64,000 nucleotides of DNA from Marimonas arenosa (lineage in GTDB: Bacteria; Pseudomonadota; Alphaproteobacteria; Rhodobacterales; Rhodobacteraceae), in the NCBI RefSeq assembly GCF_030848945.1, contig NZ_JANHAX010000001.1, forward strand, positions 62,001 to 126,000, given 5' to 3'. This document shows, one piece after another, positions 10,269 through 19,795 of this stretch. Position 1 is the stretch's first letter. Every line of letters begins with the position of its first letter. The position numbers and the translations under genes were made by a program. The notes beneath the pieces are model-generated. The model made no database searches. It saw nothing but the letters and a program-made list of their open reading frames with translations, and had not been told where the DNA came from.

Positions 10269-11015
10269 TCAGCGCACCGCCTCGATCGGACCTTCGGCGC
10301 GACCGTGGATGAATTGATCGAGATAGGGGTCGCCGGAATTGTCCATCCGGGATACCGGGCCGGTCCACTTGATCACGCCGTCGTGCAACATGGCGACATT
10401 GTCGGCGATGGCGCGCACCGAGGACATGTCGTGGGTGATGGTCATGGCGGTGGCGCCCATCTCGGTCACGATTTCGCGGATCAGTTCGTTGATGACGCCG
10501 GCCATGATCGGGTCGAGGCCGGTGGTGGGTTCGTCGAAGAAAATGATCTCGGGCTCGGCGGCGATGGCGCGGGCGAGGCCGACGCGTTTCTGCATGCCGC
10601 CCGACAGCTCGGCCGGGTAGAGATCGGCGGTCTCGGACTTGAGGCCGACGCGGCGCAGCTTCTCGACGGCGATGTCGCGCGCCTCGGCCTTGGGGCGCTT
10701 GAGCGAGCCGCGCAGGAGGCGGAAGGCGACGTTTTGCCAGACCGGCAGCGAATCGAATAGCGCACCGCCTTGGAACAGCATGCCGAAACGGGCGAGAAAG
10801 GCATCGCGGTCGCCCTTGGTGACGTCCTGGCCGTCGAGCGTGATGGTGCCGCGGTCGGGGGTGACGAGGCCGAGGATGCATTTCAGCGCCACCGACTTGC
10901 CGGTGCCCGAGCCGCCGATGATGACCATCGAGGTCGATTTCGGGATGGTGAGGTTGACACCCCGCAGGACCTTGTTGGACCCAAAGGCCTTATGGACGTC
11001 CGAAAGCTCGATCAT
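10269..11015 (-). CDS. mlaF: ABC transporter ATP-binding protein, MlaF type
   Basis: 248 aa. It is the ATPase of the Mla-type system that moves phospholipids between outer and inner membrane. Walker A GGSGTGKSV, signature LSGGMQKRVGLARA and Walker B IIFFDEPTTGLDP are all intact. The ATG at 11015 (MIELSDVHKAFG) gives the standard start; the longer frame runs into the hairpin repeat. It follows mlaE on the same strand with the repeat element between them. No MCE (MlaD) gene is in the window. Confidence 0.9.
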   Translation of the reverse strand: MIELSDVHKAFGSNKVLRGVNLTIPKSTSMVIIGGSGTGKSVALKCILGLVTPDRGTITLDGQDVTKGDRDAFLARFGMLFQGGALFDSLPVWQNVAFRLLRGSLKRPKAEARDIAVEKLRRVGLKSETADLYPAELSGGMQKRVGLARAIAAEPEIIFFDEPTTGLDPIMAGVINELIREIVTEMGATAMTITHDMSSVRAIADNVAMLHDGVIKWTGPVSRMDNSGDPYLDQFIHGRAEGPIEAVR

Positions 11016-11040
11016 CGGTGGCGCGTGCGGTTGGCGTGGA

Positions 11041-11095
11041 CCGGGGCGCTGCCCCGGACCCCGGAGTATTTTCGGCAAGATGAAAGGGGGCGGGT
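11041..11095 (-). repeat. Post-stop hairpin repeat, copy 1 (mlaE-mlaF)
   Basis: In mRNA sense, shortly after the mlaE stop comes a box resembling TTTCATCTTGCCGAAAATAC and then TCCGGGG, followed by a 7-bp GC stem (11041-11047 with 11051-11057). The same arrangement appears after pyrC, coxD and tpiA, and in degenerate form after the isochorismatase gene. Confidence 0.7.
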
Positions 11096-11100
11096 TTGCG

Positions 11101-11883
11101 TCATGCTGAGAAGAACAGTTCGGTGAGAATGTAGTTGGCGGCGAGGATCAGCACAGAGGCGGCGACCACGGCGGACTTGGTGGCGCGGCCGACGCCTTGC
11201 GCGCCGCGCCCGGAGTGCATGCCGTAGAAACAGCCCATGGTGGCGACGATGAAGCCGAACACCGCGCCCTTGATCAGGCCCGACACCACGTCCCAGGTCT
11301 CGAGGAAATCGGCGGTGTTCTTGAGGTAGGCCGCGGCGTTGAAGTCGAGCCGGGTGATGCCGACGAGATAGCCGCCCATGATGCCGATGGCATCGCCGAC
11401 GCCGACCAGCACCGGCACCGCCAGCGTGGCGGCCAGCACCCGTGGCAGGGTGAGGTATTTCATCGGGTGGGTCGACAGCGTGACCAGCGCGTCGATCTGC
11501 TCGGTGACTTTCATCGTGCCGATCTCGGCGGCGATCGACGAGGCGACGCGCGCGGCGACCATCAGTCCGCCCAGCACCGGGCCCAGTTCACGGGTCATGC
11601 CGATGGCGACAATCGAGGGCACCACGGATTCGGCGTTGAAGCGCGAGCCGCCGGCATAGATCTGCAACGCCAGCGCGCCGCCGGTGAACACCGCGGTCAG
11701 GCCGACGACGGGCAGCGACAGCCAGCCGATCTGGACCAGTGCGTGCAGGAATTCGCGGCCATAGAAGGGCGGGCGCAACAGATGGGTGACGGTTTCGAAC
11801 GCATACAGGGCCAACCGGCCGATCAGCGCAAGGGCGGCCAGTACCGGCCGGCCGATGGCGGCAAGGGAGGCGGTCAGGCTCAT
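11101..11883 (-). CDS. mlaE: ABC transporter permease, MlaE family
   Basis: 260 aa with five to six membrane helices. It carries the conserved family motif region [12 protein letters not shown] and the [18 protein letters not shown] stretch that contacts the ATPase. It is the permease of the Mla-type phospholipid transporter. Its ATG overlaps the alr stop (ATGA), so alr, mlaE and mlaF form one unit, an arrangement common in Rhodobacteraceae. Confidence 0.92.
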   Translation of the reverse strand: MSLTASLAAIGRPVLAALALIGRLALYAFETVTHLLRPPFYGREFLHALVQIGWLSLPVVGLTAVFTGGALALQIYAGGSRFNAESVVPSIVAIGMTRELGPVLGGLMVAARVASSIAAEIGTMKVTEQIDALVTLSTHPMKYLTLPRVLAATLAVPVLVGVGDAIGIMGGYLVGITRLDFNAAAYLKNTADFLETWDVVSGLIKGAVFGFIVATMGCFYGMHSGRGAQGVGRATKSAVVAASVLILAANYILTELFFSA

Positions 11884-12917
11884 CCGCCGGTATAGCGCCG
11901 CGTGTAGCGGGCCCCCAGCGACGTGAGGATTTCATAGCCGATGGTGCCGGCGTCGGTGGCGAGCGCATCGACCTTCTGATTGGGACCGAGGATATCCAGT
12001 GCGACGGGCGTTTCGGACAGGTGAGTGACGTCGACGCCGATCAGGTCCATCGAGACACGGCCGAGGATCGGGCAAGGCGTGTCACCGTGCCACAGGCTGC
12101 CGGTGTGCGACAGTGCCCGCAACAGACCGTCGGCGTAGCCGCCGGAAACGGTGGCGACTCGGGTGGGATCGGCGGCCTCCCAGCTGTTGCCGTAGCCCAC
12201 CGTTTCGCCCGGTTCGAGGTCGCGGACCTGAATCACCGGCAGCTCGAGCCGCACCACCGGCGTGGCGAGATCGAATGGCAGGCCGCCATAGAGGCCGATG
12301 CCGGGGCGGGTGACGTCGAAGTGATAATCGGGGCCCAACAGGATACCGCCGGTGGCGGCGAGCGAGCGCGGCGCGTCGATATCGCCGGTGATCTCAGCGA
12401 ATTGCGCCAGTTGTGCCCGGTTCATCTCGTGGCTGGGTTCGTCGGCGCAGGCGAGGTGCGACATTACCAGGGTCGGGGCCTGGGCCAGTGCGATGTCGCG
12501 GATGGCGGCCCATTCGGCGGGTTCCATGCCGAGCCGGTTCATGCCGGTGTCGAGCTGGATGCCGAAGGCGTGGCCCGGCAGCGCTTCGACATGGCGCAGC
12601 AACTGGTCGACATTGTTGATCATCGGTGTCAGCGCAAGGTCGCCGATCATATCGGTATCGCCGGCCATGTGACCGGACATGACGTTGATTTCCGGCCCCG
12701 GGCCCAGCGCCTCGCGCAGGCCGGCGCCTTCTTCGGCCACCGCTACGAAAAAGCGGCGGGCGCCGGCGCGGGCGAGGGCCCGGGCGACCTTTGCCGCGCC
12801 GAGACCGTAACCATCTGCCTTGACCACGGCGCCGGTCTCGGACTCGGACAGAGCGGCGAGGGACCGCCAGTTCTGCACGAGGGCATCGAGGTCGATGGTA
12901 AGAGTTCCTGTGGCCAT
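11880..12917 (-). CDS. alr: Alanine racemase
   Basis: 345 aa. This PLP enzyme makes D-alanine for peptidoglycan. The PLP lysine is in [12 protein letters not shown] near residue 34. The second-subunit catalytic Tyr lies in the GYGNSWEA region, and [12 protein letters not shown] is the conserved C-terminal block. Length is slightly short but complete. Upstream gene of the alr-mlaE-mlaF unit; 57 bases separate it from the DUF1194 gene. Confidence 0.95.
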   Translation of the reverse strand: MATGTLTIDLDALVQNWRSLAALSESETGAVVKADGYGLGAAKVARALARAGARRFFVAVAEEGAGLREALGPGPEINVMSGHMAGDTDMIGDLALTPMINNVDQLLRHVEALPGHAFGIQLDTGMNRLGMEPAEWAAIRDIALAQAPTLVMSHLACADEPSHEMNRAQLAQFAEITGDIDAPRSLAATGGILLGPDYHFDVTRPGIGLYGGLPFDLATPVVRLELPVIQVRDLEPGETVGYGNSWEAADPTRVATVSGGYADGLLRALSHTGSLWHGDTPCPILGRVSMDLIGVDVTHLSETPVALDILGPNQKVDALATDAGTIGYEILTSLGARYTRRYTGG

Positions 12918-12974
12918 GAGGCTTTGTTGTCGCGGGCGCGGAGAAGGTCAAGGGGGAAAGGCGCGGCGGGCGGT

Positions 12975-13760
12975 TCAGGGATCGAGAAAGCCGCGCTGCA
13001 TGTTGCGCTGCCAGATCTTTTCGCCGATCAGGCAGTCATAGGCCTGTGCCGGGATCATGCGGGTGCGGCCGGGGGGAGTATGACCCGCGATTTCCTGCAC
13101 CAGTTTTCGGCGCAGGGCGGGAGCGAACTCTTCCCAGCTGCGGACCGGCAGGACGAAGGCGCCGGGGCCGCCCACCACGCATTCGGCGTAGTAGATGTCG
13201 AGATCGGGGATGCCCCAGATGTCGGAGGCGGTGTCGCGAGTCATCAGCGGCAACCCGTTGATCGTCAGCCCGAGCCCAACGGCGCGATCGCGGGCGGCGG
13301 TGACCGGCGGACCCATGTTGTTCGGACCGTCGCCCGAGACGTCGATGACGCGGCGCAGGCCGGTGAAGGCGTTGCTGTTGATCGCGCGTTCGCCATAGAG
13401 GAGAATCGAGGAGATCGAGGTGCGGCGGCGTGGGTTTTCGAAATTGGCGGTGATGGCTTCGGCGACCTCGGTCATGTCCTTCAGCGACGCAACCCGCGTC
13501 CACGGCACGACCACCTTGTGGCTGCCGGTGCCGGCCCATTCGACATAGGTGATGGCCACGACGCCGAGCATACCGCCGCGGATTGCGTCCATCACCGAGG
13601 GGCTGAGCAGTGCGGCGGCGTAGCCCTGGCGCTGAATTTCAAGTTCTTCGAAGGACATGGATTGCGAGACGTCGACCGCGAGGAACAGTTCAAGATCGAC
13701 CTCTTCAGCGGCCCGGGCTGGCAAAGTGAAGAGGATCAGGAAAAACAGAAGCGTGCGCAT
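12975..13760 (-). CDS. DUF1194 secreted protein with VWA-like domain
   Basis: 261 aa. A signal peptide (MRTLLFFLILFTLPARA) is followed directly by a von Willebrand A-like fold with metal-site motif DVSQSMS and a later DVSGDGPNN block, both hallmarks of DUF1194. Three Cys occur near the C-terminus. The family role is unknown. The ATG at 13760 is preferred over the frame's first ATG at 13934 because it starts the signal peptide and avoids overlapping the upstream gene. Confidence 0.85.
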   Translation of the reverse strand: MRTLLFFLILFTLPARAAEEVDLELFLAVDVSQSMSFEELEIQRQGYAAALLSPSVMDAIRGGMLGVVAITYVEWAGTGSHKVVVPWTRVASLKDMTEVAEAITANFENPRRRTSISSILLYGERAINSNAFTGLRRVIDVSGDGPNNMGPPVTAARDRAVGLGLTINGLPLMTRDTASDIWGIPDLDIYYAECVVGGPGAFVLPVRSWEEFAPALRRKLVQEIAGHTPPGRTRMIPAQAYDCLIGEKIWQRNMQRGFLDP

Positions 13761-13903
13761 AACCGTATTGAGGCGGCAAAGCGGCGGTCTGTCCACTCTC
13801 ATTCGGACGAAGTTCGGGAGCGGTATTGGACGGCGTTGGGGCAAGCCTTCGAAAAAGGGCGCCATTCCCGCCTCAAAGGCCAGTGGGTCGACCTTTTCGG
13901 CGG

Positions 13904-14332
13904 TCAGCCCGGCTGGGCCATGGAATGCCACCAAATCCGCACGTTCGTTGCCAGGCCGGCATGGTTGAATTGTCCCACCAGCGTGCCGTCGAGGATCATC
14001 CGTGGCAGCGGGTCGTCGGGGCGACGATCAGGCAGGCCGGTGCCGGTGGATTTGGCCCAGATCTCGAACAGCTCCTCTGAGGCGACCTGGTATTCGACGT
14101 GCCAGTGTGCGATGCCGCCGTTCGGGGTTTCGGCCAGCACCTCGTTTTCGTGGCTGATGCTCTGTTGCAGCTTGATGCGGTCCCAATAGGTCTTGCGGAG
14201 CTCGAACGTGTCCTGGCACTGGAACGGGGTGTTCCAGTACTGGCCGTTCTCTGTGAAAAGGCCGGCGAAACCTTCGCTGTCCTGTTCCAGCCAGACGCGC
14301 TTGTAGGCGGACATGAAGGCGTGGATCGGCAT
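13904..14332 (-). CDS. NTF2/SnoaL-like protein of unknown function
   Basis: 142 aa. The pattern FMSAYKRVWLEQDSEGFAGL followed by FTENGQYWNTPF fits the cone-shaped NTF2/SnoaL fold, with a helix and then a substrate-pocket Trp-rich strand. Specific function cannot be read. The ATG at 14332 shares one base with the dnaB stop (TGATG), so it is translationally coupled to dnaB. An in-frame start 24 bases upstream is less likely. Confidence 0.7.
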   Translation of the reverse strand: MPIHAFMSAYKRVWLEQDSEGFAGLFTENGQYWNTPFQCQDTFELRKTYWDRIKLQQSISHENEVLAETPNGGIAHWHVEYQVASEELFEIWAKSTGTGLPDRRPDDPLPRMILDGTLVGQFNHAGLATNVRIWWHSMAQPG

Positions 14333-15813
14333 CAGAACTCGCTGCCTTGCTGCCACGGTTTGACGAGGTTGCCGAAGCGGGTGAATTCGCTTTCGAAACT
14401 CAGTTCGACGGTACCGATCGGGCCGTGGCGCTGCTTGCCGATGATCACCTCGGCCTTGCCGTGGAGCCGGCTCATGCGGTCCTGCCAGTCGGCCATTTCC
14501 TCGAGTCTTTCGTCGGAAGGTTTCTCGCGCTCCACATAGTATTCCTCGCGGAAGACGAACATCACGACGTCGGCGTCCTGTTCGATCGAGCCGGATTCGC
14601 GCAGGTCCGAAAGCTGCGGGCGCTTGTCGTCGCGGCTTTCGACCTGGCGCGAGAGCTGCGAGAGGGCGACGACCGGGATTTCGAGCTCCTTGGCGATGGC
14701 CTTGAGGCCCATCGAGATTTCGCCGATTTCCTGCACCCGGTTGTCGGAGGTGCCGCGCACCAGCTGCAGGTAATCGACGATCAAGAGGTCCAGCCCGTGG
14801 GTGCGTTTCAGCCGGCGGGCGCGGGCGGCGAGTTGAGCGATCGGGATCGCCGCGGTGTCGTCGATATAAAGCGGGCAGCTTTCCAGCGCCTTGGCCGCGT
14901 CGACGAAGCGTCGGAACTCGCTTTCGTCGAGATCGCCCTGGCGGATCTTGTGGCTGGAGATTTCCGAGGCTTCGGCCAGGATCCGACCGGCGAGCTGTTC
15001 GGCGCTCATCTCGAGCGAGAAGAAGCCGACCACGCCGCCGTCGATGGCGCCTTCGGAGCCGTCCGGGCGCACGCCGCGGCGGTAGGCCCTGGCGATATTG
15101 AAGGCTACATTGGTGGCCAGCGAGGTCTTGCCCATCGAGGGCCGCCCGGCAAGGATCAGCAGGTCGGACTTGTGCAGGCCGCCGAGCTTGTGGTCGAGAT
15201 CGACGAGTCCCGTGGCGAGGCCGGCAAGCCCGCCGTCGCGCTGATAGGCGGCGTTGGCGACGTTGACGGCGTCGGTGACCGCCTTGAGAAAGCTCTGGAA
15301 GCCGGTTTCGGCCTGGCCCTGTTCGGCCAGTTGGTAGAGCGCTTGTTCCGCCTCGACGATCTGTTCCTTCGGTTCCGAGGCAACGTCGACCCGGGCGGCC
15401 TTGGCCGAAATGTCCTGCCCCAGCCGGATGAGATCGCGGCGGATCGCCAGATCATAGATCATCTGGGCATAGTCGCGCACCGCAAAGGCCGAGATCGCGG
15501 CGCCGGCCAGCCGGGCGAGGTAGGCCGGGCCGCCCAGTTCCTTGAGCCCCTCGTCATCCTCGAAGAAGGCCTTGAGCGTGACCGGCGAGGCGAGGTTGTT
15601 CTTGGCGATCCGCGCTGCGGCGGTCTCGAAGATGCGCGCGTGCACCGGGTCGTAGAAATGCTGCGGGCCGATGATCGCGGCGACCCGGTCGTAGATGTCA
15701 TTGTTGGTCAGGATCGCGCCGAGCAGTTGCTGTTCGGCTTCGATCGAGTGGGGCATGGTCTCGGGGTTCTGGACCTCGGCCCCGGTGGCATTGAATGTGG
15801 CGACTTCGTTCAT
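14332..15813 (-). CDS. dnaB: Replicative DNA helicase DnaB
   Basis: 493 aa. It is the hexameric helicase that unwinds DNA at the replication fork. The N-terminal domain starts PHSIEAEQQLLGAIL; the RecA-like core has Walker A GRPSMGKTS and the conserved LIVDYLQL and DLRESGSIEQDADVV motifs. No intein interrupts it. It heads the dnaB/NTF2-like/DUF1194 run and is divergent from the secreted VWA gene, with 296 bases between them. Confidence 0.97.
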   Translation of the reverse strand: MNEVATFNATGAEVQNPETMPHSIEAEQQLLGAILTNNDIYDRVAAIIGPQHFYDPVHARIFETAAARIAKNNLASPVTLKAFFEDDEGLKELGGPAYLARLAGAAISAFAVRDYAQMIYDLAIRRDLIRLGQDISAKAARVDVASEPKEQIVEAEQALYQLAEQGQAETGFQSFLKAVTDAVNVANAAYQRDGGLAGLATGLVDLDHKLGGLHKSDLLILAGRPSMGKTSLATNVAFNIARAYRRGVRPDGSEGAIDGGVVGFFSLEMSAEQLAGRILAEASEISSHKIRQGDLDESEFRRFVDAAKALESCPLYIDDTAAIPIAQLAARARRLKRTHGLDLLIVDYLQLVRGTSDNRVQEIGEISMGLKAIAKELEIPVVALSQLSRQVESRDDKRPQLSDLRESGSIEQDADVVMFVFREEYYVEREKPSDERLEEMADWQDRMSRLHGKAEVIIGKQRHGPIGTVELSFESEFTRFGNLVKPWQQGSEF

Positions 15814-16109
15814 AATGTTCGCTTTCCCCCTGAGGCCTGCGTTCTACGCAAAGCCGCGGGGCAGAGGCAACTTGTATGTTTTTGTGGATAGGCTGTGCAT
15901 ATCCGAGCCTCCGCATCATATTGCGCGAATTCGGGGTCACGGGTCAACATGTTGCGGTCTGCCCGGGGAACGATTGGCGGTTTTTCCCGGGACGGGCGAG
16001 GGTTTTCCGGCAGAGCCGTGAACGCCGCCGACAGCCAGGGAACCGCGCTATTGGACAGAGGCGCCGGGATTTGCCAGAGTTTCAAGAGATTTGGCCAAAG
16101 GACGCACAG

Positions 16110-16850
16110 GTGAGCGGGGTTTGCACACAGATTCGGCGGTTGACCCTGGCTGGGGCGGCGATTCTCTGGGCCGGCGGTTCACAGGCCGAGCCGGGCTGCC
16201 GGAGCGATGCCATGCTGGTGTTCGACGGCTCGGGCTCGATGGCGGAGATGGGCTTCAACCTGCTGAACGAGCCTCGGATATTTTCGGCGCGCCGGGCGCT
16301 GCGCCGGTCGGTGCCGGGGATCGCGGCGGCACGGCGGCTGGGGCTGATCATCTACGGTCCGGGGCAGGTGGGCGGTGCCTGTGGCAATGTCGACCTGCGG
16401 TTCCCGCCGATGCCGGATGCGGCGCCGCGGATCATCAGCGAGATCGACGCGCTGCGCCCGGACGGCGAGACGCCCTTGACCGAGGCGGTGCGGATGGCCG
16501 CCGGGGTGTTGGAGTACAAACGGCGGCCCGGGGTGGTGGTGCTGGTCACCGACGGCAAGGAAACCTGCGGCGGCGCGCCCTGCCAGCTCGCCGCCGAACT
16601 TGCCGCGGAGGCGGCCGACCTGACGGTGCACGTGATCGGCTTCAAGGTGCAGTCGGAGCATTTCAACTGGCCTTCGGCGCCGGTCTCGGAACAGAGTGAG
16701 GGGCACACCGTGGCGCAATGCCTCGCCGACCTCACCGGCGGCAGCTATGTCTCGACCGAGACGGTCGACGAGCTGGCGGCGGCGCTGCGGCAGGTTCTGG
16801 GCTGCCAGATGATCGGGCAGGCGAGCTTATCGCAGCGGAAAGGTGGTTAA
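16110..16850 (+). CDS. Secreted VWA-domain protein
   Basis: 246 aa from a GTG start. A signal peptide ends near GSQAEPGC. The VWA fold shows an intact metal-site motif DGSGSMAEM, the Thr in [10 protein letters not shown] and the DGKETC strand. Six Cys suggest disulfides in the periplasm. The GTG at 16110 is chosen because AAAGGA lies seven bases upstream and it opens the signal peptide; the frame's earlier ATG would add a long unrelated stretch. Its stop overlaps the pyrE stop by four bases in convergent orientation. Confidence 0.75.
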   Translation: MSGVCTQIRRLTLAGAAILWAGGSQAEPGCRSDAMLVFDGSGSMAEMGFNLLNEPRIFSARRALRRSVPGIAAARRLGLIIYGPGQVGGACGNVDLRFPPMPDAAPRIISEIDALRPDGETPLTEAVRMAAGVLEYKRRPGVVVLVTDGKETCGGAPCQLAAELAAEAADLTVHVIGFKVQSEHFNWPSAPVSEQSEGHTVAQCLADLTGGSYVSTETVDELAAALRQVLGCQMIGQASLSQRKGG

Positions 16851-17527
16851 CCTTTCTTATGCGAGTCTTGCCAGGCGCGGGGATCATTGAGGAAGGCCTC
16901 GACCCCGGCCAGGGTTTCGGTGTCGAAGGCGCTCTGGGCCTTGGCCTCGGCCAGCACGTCCCACCAGGTGCAGAGACAGTGCAGTTGCACACCGTGGTCG
17001 CTGAGCGTTTTCTCGGTCTCGGGGAAGATGCCGTAGTAGAAGATCACGGCGGTGTGGCCGCAGCTGGCACCGGTGTCGCGGATGGCGTCGACGAAGGAAA
17101 GCTTGGAGCCGCCATCGGTGGTCAGGTCCTCGACCAGCAGCACGCGCTGGCCCTCGGACATCGCGCCCTCGATGCGGGCGTTGCGGCCATAGCCTTTGGG
17201 TTTCTTGCGCACGTAGGTCATCGGCAGGCCGAGGCGCTCCGCCACCAGCGCAGCGAAGGGAATGCCGGCGGTCTCGCCGCCGGCGACGTTGTCGAAGGCC
17301 TCGAAGCCCGCGTCTCGCATCACCGTGACGGCCAGGAAATCCATCAAAGTGCTGCGGATGCGCGGATAGGAGATCGGCGTGCGGCAATCGATGTAGGTGG
17401 GGCTTGGCAGGCCAGAGGCCAGCGTGAACGGCTCGCGGGCGTTGAAATGCACCGCCTTGATCTCCAGCAGCATCCGGGCGGTGAGGCGGGCGATTTCTTC
17501 CTTGGACGGATAGGAGGAGGGGATCAT
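16847..17527 (-). CDS. pyrE: Orotate phosphoribosyltransferase
   Basis: 226 aa. It joins orotate to PRPP to make OMP in pyrimidine synthesis. The PRPP-binding motif [14 protein letters not shown] and the flexible-loop region [13 protein letters not shown] are visible. It follows pyrC on the same strand, with a hairpin repeat in the gap. Length is normal. Confidence 0.95.
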   Translation of the reverse strand: MIPSSYPSKEEIARLTARMLLEIKAVHFNAREPFTLASGLPSPTYIDCRTPISYPRIRSTLMDFLAVTVMRDAGFEAFDNVAGGETAGIPFAALVAERLGLPMTYVRKKPKGYGRNARIEGAMSEGQRVLLVEDLTTDGGSKLSFVDAIRDTGASCGHTAVIFYYGIFPETEKTLSDHGVQLHCLCTWWDVLAEAKAQSAFDTETLAGVEAFLNDPRAWQDSHKKG

Positions 17528-17544
17528 GCGGCGGGCCTTTTTGT

Positions 17545-17609
17545 GGTGGCGGGCGCCGGGGGGCCAGCCCCCCGGACCCCCCGGGATATTTCAGGAAAGA
17601 GGAAGGAGG
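17545..17609 (-). repeat. Post-stop hairpin repeat, copy 2 (pyrC-pyrE)
   Basis: Immediately after the pyrC stop (mRNA sense) comes a CCTCCTTCCTCTTTCCTG-type box and AAATATCCCGGGG, then a 9-bp GC-only stem (17556-17564 with 17567-17575). Same order and orientation as the copies after mlaE, coxD and tpiA. Confidence 0.7.
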
Positions 17610-18647
17610 TTAGAGCGGGCTCCAATAGACCGGGAAGCCCGGGTCGAAGACGGTCACGGGGCCGTCGCCGGTTTCGATTTTCTCCGGGAATTGTACGGGG
17701 TGATCGGATCTGGCAAGGGTGAGGGTGCCTTGGTTCGGGGCCAGGCCGTAGAAGGCGGGGCCGTGCAGGCTGGCAAAGCCTTCGAGCCGGTCGAGCGCGC
17801 CTTCGTCTTCGAAGACATGGGCCAAGAGCGCCATGGTATTGGTGGCAGTGAAACAGCCGGCGCAACCGCAGGCGTGTTCCTTCAACGCGTCGATATGCGG
17901 GGCGCTGTCGGTGCCGAGGAAGAAGCGTTCGTCACCGGAGGTCGCGGCGGCGCGCAGGGCCAGGCGGTGTTCCTCGCGCTTGGCCACTGGCAGGCAGTAG
18001 TAGTGCGGCTTGATCCCGCCGACCAGGATGTGGTTGCGGTTGATGATCAGGTGATGGGTGGTGATGGTGGCGCCGAGGTCTTTTTCGGCAGTTTTCACGT
18101 AGTCCACACCATCTTTCGTCGTGATGTGTTCCATGATCACCCTGAGGCCCGGGGTGGCACGGCGCACGGGATCGAGCACGCGGTCGATGAACACCGCCTC
18201 GCGGTCGAAGATGTCGATGTCGGGATCGGTGACCTCGCCATGGACGCAGAGCGGGCAGCCGATTTCGGCCATCTTGTCCAGCACGCCACGCACACGCGCG
18301 AAGTCGCGCACGCCGGAGGCGGAGTTGGTGGTGGCGCCGGCCGGGTAGAGCTTGACCGCGGTGATCAGGCCGGACGCGTGGGCCCGGGCCAGATCCTCGG
18401 GGTCGGTGTCCTCGGTCAGATAGAGCGTCATCAGCGGGGTGAAATCGGCGCCGGCGGGCATCGCTGCGAGAATGCGGTCGCGATAGGCTTGCGCGTCGGC
18501 GGCGGTGACGACCGGCGGCACCAGGTTGGGCATGATGATGGCGCGGGCGAAATGACGGGTGGTCTCGGGCAGGACGCCGGCCAGCATGGCGCCATCGCGC
18601 AAATGCAGGTGCCAGTCGTCGGGGCGGCGGATGGTGATCGTGGTCAT
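17610..18647 (-). CDS. pyrC: Dihydroorotase, class II
   Basis: 345 aa. This zinc amidohydrolase closes carbamoyl-aspartate to dihydroorotate. The metal motif DWHLHLRDG is at the N-terminus, CVHGEVTD and VIMEHITT carry further metal ligands, and [10 protein letters not shown] holds the catalytic Asp. The class II length and start are typical. Upstream partner of pyrE. Confidence 0.96.
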   Translation of the reverse strand: MTTITIRRPDDWHLHLRDGAMLAGVLPETTRHFARAIIMPNLVPPVVTAADAQAYRDRILAAMPAGADFTPLMTLYLTEDTDPEDLARAHASGLITAVKLYPAGATTNSASGVRDFARVRGVLDKMAEIGCPLCVHGEVTDPDIDIFDREAVFIDRVLDPVRRATPGLRVIMEHITTKDGVDYVKTAEKDLGATITTHHLIINRNHILVGGIKPHYYCLPVAKREEHRLALRAAATSGDERFFLGTDSAPHIDALKEHACGCAGCFTATNTMALLAHVFEDEGALDRLEGFASLHGPAFYGLAPNQGTLTLARSDHPVQFPEKIETGDGPVTVFDPGFPVYWSPL

Positions 18648-18688
18648 GCCGCCCGCTTAGCCGAAATGCTTGGCGCTTTCCAGAGGGG

Positions 18689-19651
18689 TCAGGCGCCGTC
18701 AGTGGAAATCCCGGCATTGTCGTCGCGGGATTCGCGCTCGAGCGCCTTGAGGCGGCGGGCGAAGCGCGGGGCGTTGTCGAGGCGGGCCAGCACGTTACGG
18801 CAGATCATGGCGGCCAGCCCGGGCCGGTCATGGTGGTCGACATGTGCCAGTACGGCGCGCAGGTAAGGCGGATGGTCGCGGCGCGCGCGCATCAGTTGCG
18901 CAAAGCCCTGCGTGTCGAGCGTGCCGTCGGCGGCGGCGCTGAGCAGGGGGATCAGCAGGCCCATTTCGATCAGTTCGCTCTGAATTGCCGAGCCCATGAA
19001 GCGCAGGCGGTACTTGTCGACATTGCGCCGGGTGAAGAGCGCGGCGTGCATCGCGTCGAGCTCGACCTGGGGGTCGTAGATGACATAGGCGCACGCGGCG
19101 GCATCGAGCATGTCAGGGGCATAGCCGTAGCGGTCGGTGAACGACGTGCGGCGCATGTGGGTGAAGCGCTCGTCCCATTCGGTGACGCGCGGATCGAGCG
19201 TGGCCTGAGGCTGGATCGACAGAACCTTGGCGCCAGGCGCTGCCACGGAAAACGCGGCGGCGGCATAGCCGCAGGGGCCGGCACCGTAGAACAGGATGGT
19301 GTCGAAGTCGTCGAAGAAACCGTCGTCGATCAGCGCATCGAAATAGCCGTAGACCTTGGGATCGCGGAACCAGGTGTCGCCCTCGGAGATCAGGGTGAGA
19401 GAGGACCAGCCGTTGGTGTCGACCATCTGCCAGCCGATCGGGCGGGCGGCATCGGACAGCGCCCGAATGCCCTGGATCGACTCGAAGCTGACCAGCAGGG
19501 TCGACCCGGCATCGATAAAGGCAGCGGCGTGCTTGCGCCCAAGCGGCTGGAAATGGCCGCGCGCCTCGGCGGTGTCGGCGAGCCGGGTAAGCCACTCGGC
19601 CTTGTCGAGACCGGAGAGGTCGGTGTCGATGGGTGCGGACGTATCCTGCAT
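18689..19651 (-). CDS. Unknown protein at the end of the glycan cluster
   Basis: 320 aa, soluble, no signal peptide. A central stretch DTILFYGAGPCGYAAAAFSV followed by PGAKVLSIQPQATLDP has the strand-turn-helix look of an alpha/beta-hydrolase nucleophile elbow, with Cys where Ser is usual. It is only a resemblance. Related proteins in this family have, as I recall, been labelled PAPS reductase in databases, but no PAPS-reductase signature is visible here. The ATG at 19651 is preferred (GAGG eight to nine bases upstream). It lies 144 bases after the last glycosyltransferase, on the same strand. Confidence 0.6.
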   Translation of the reverse strand: MQDTSAPIDTDLSGLDKAEWLTRLADTAEARGHFQPLGRKHAAAFIDAGSTLLVSFESIQGIRALSDAARPIGWQMVDTNGWSSLTLISEGDTWFRDPKVYGYFDALIDDGFFDDFDTILFYGAGPCGYAAAAFSVAAPGAKVLSIQPQATLDPRVTEWDERFTHMRRTSFTDRYGYAPDMLDAAACAYVIYDPQVELDAMHAALFTRRNVDKYRLRFMGSAIQSELIEMGLLIPLLSAAADGTLDTQGFAQLMRARRDHPPYLRAVLAHVDHHDRPGLAAMICRNVLARLDNAPRFARRLKALERESRDDNAGISTDGA

Positions 19652-19795
19652 CGCGATCTGCCTCGGGTTTGGCCACGCATTTTTTAGCGCGGACCGTGTT
19701 TTGCCGATCTGAATAGGCGGCAAATCAGGCGAAATTGCGAAAAATCCATGGGGTTTTCGAGCAGGCAGGCGCGGCTTGCGGAAGACCGCCGGGGG

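Noticed and set aside
12021..14189. A 722-codon plus-strand open frame
   Set aside because: It is antisense to alr and DUF1194, low-complexity in character and has no family resemblance; it is a shadow of GC-rich coding sequence.
18689..19651. Reading this protein as a PAPS reductase
   Set aside because: No PAPS reductase signature (such as the C-terminal ECGLH-type motif) is visible.
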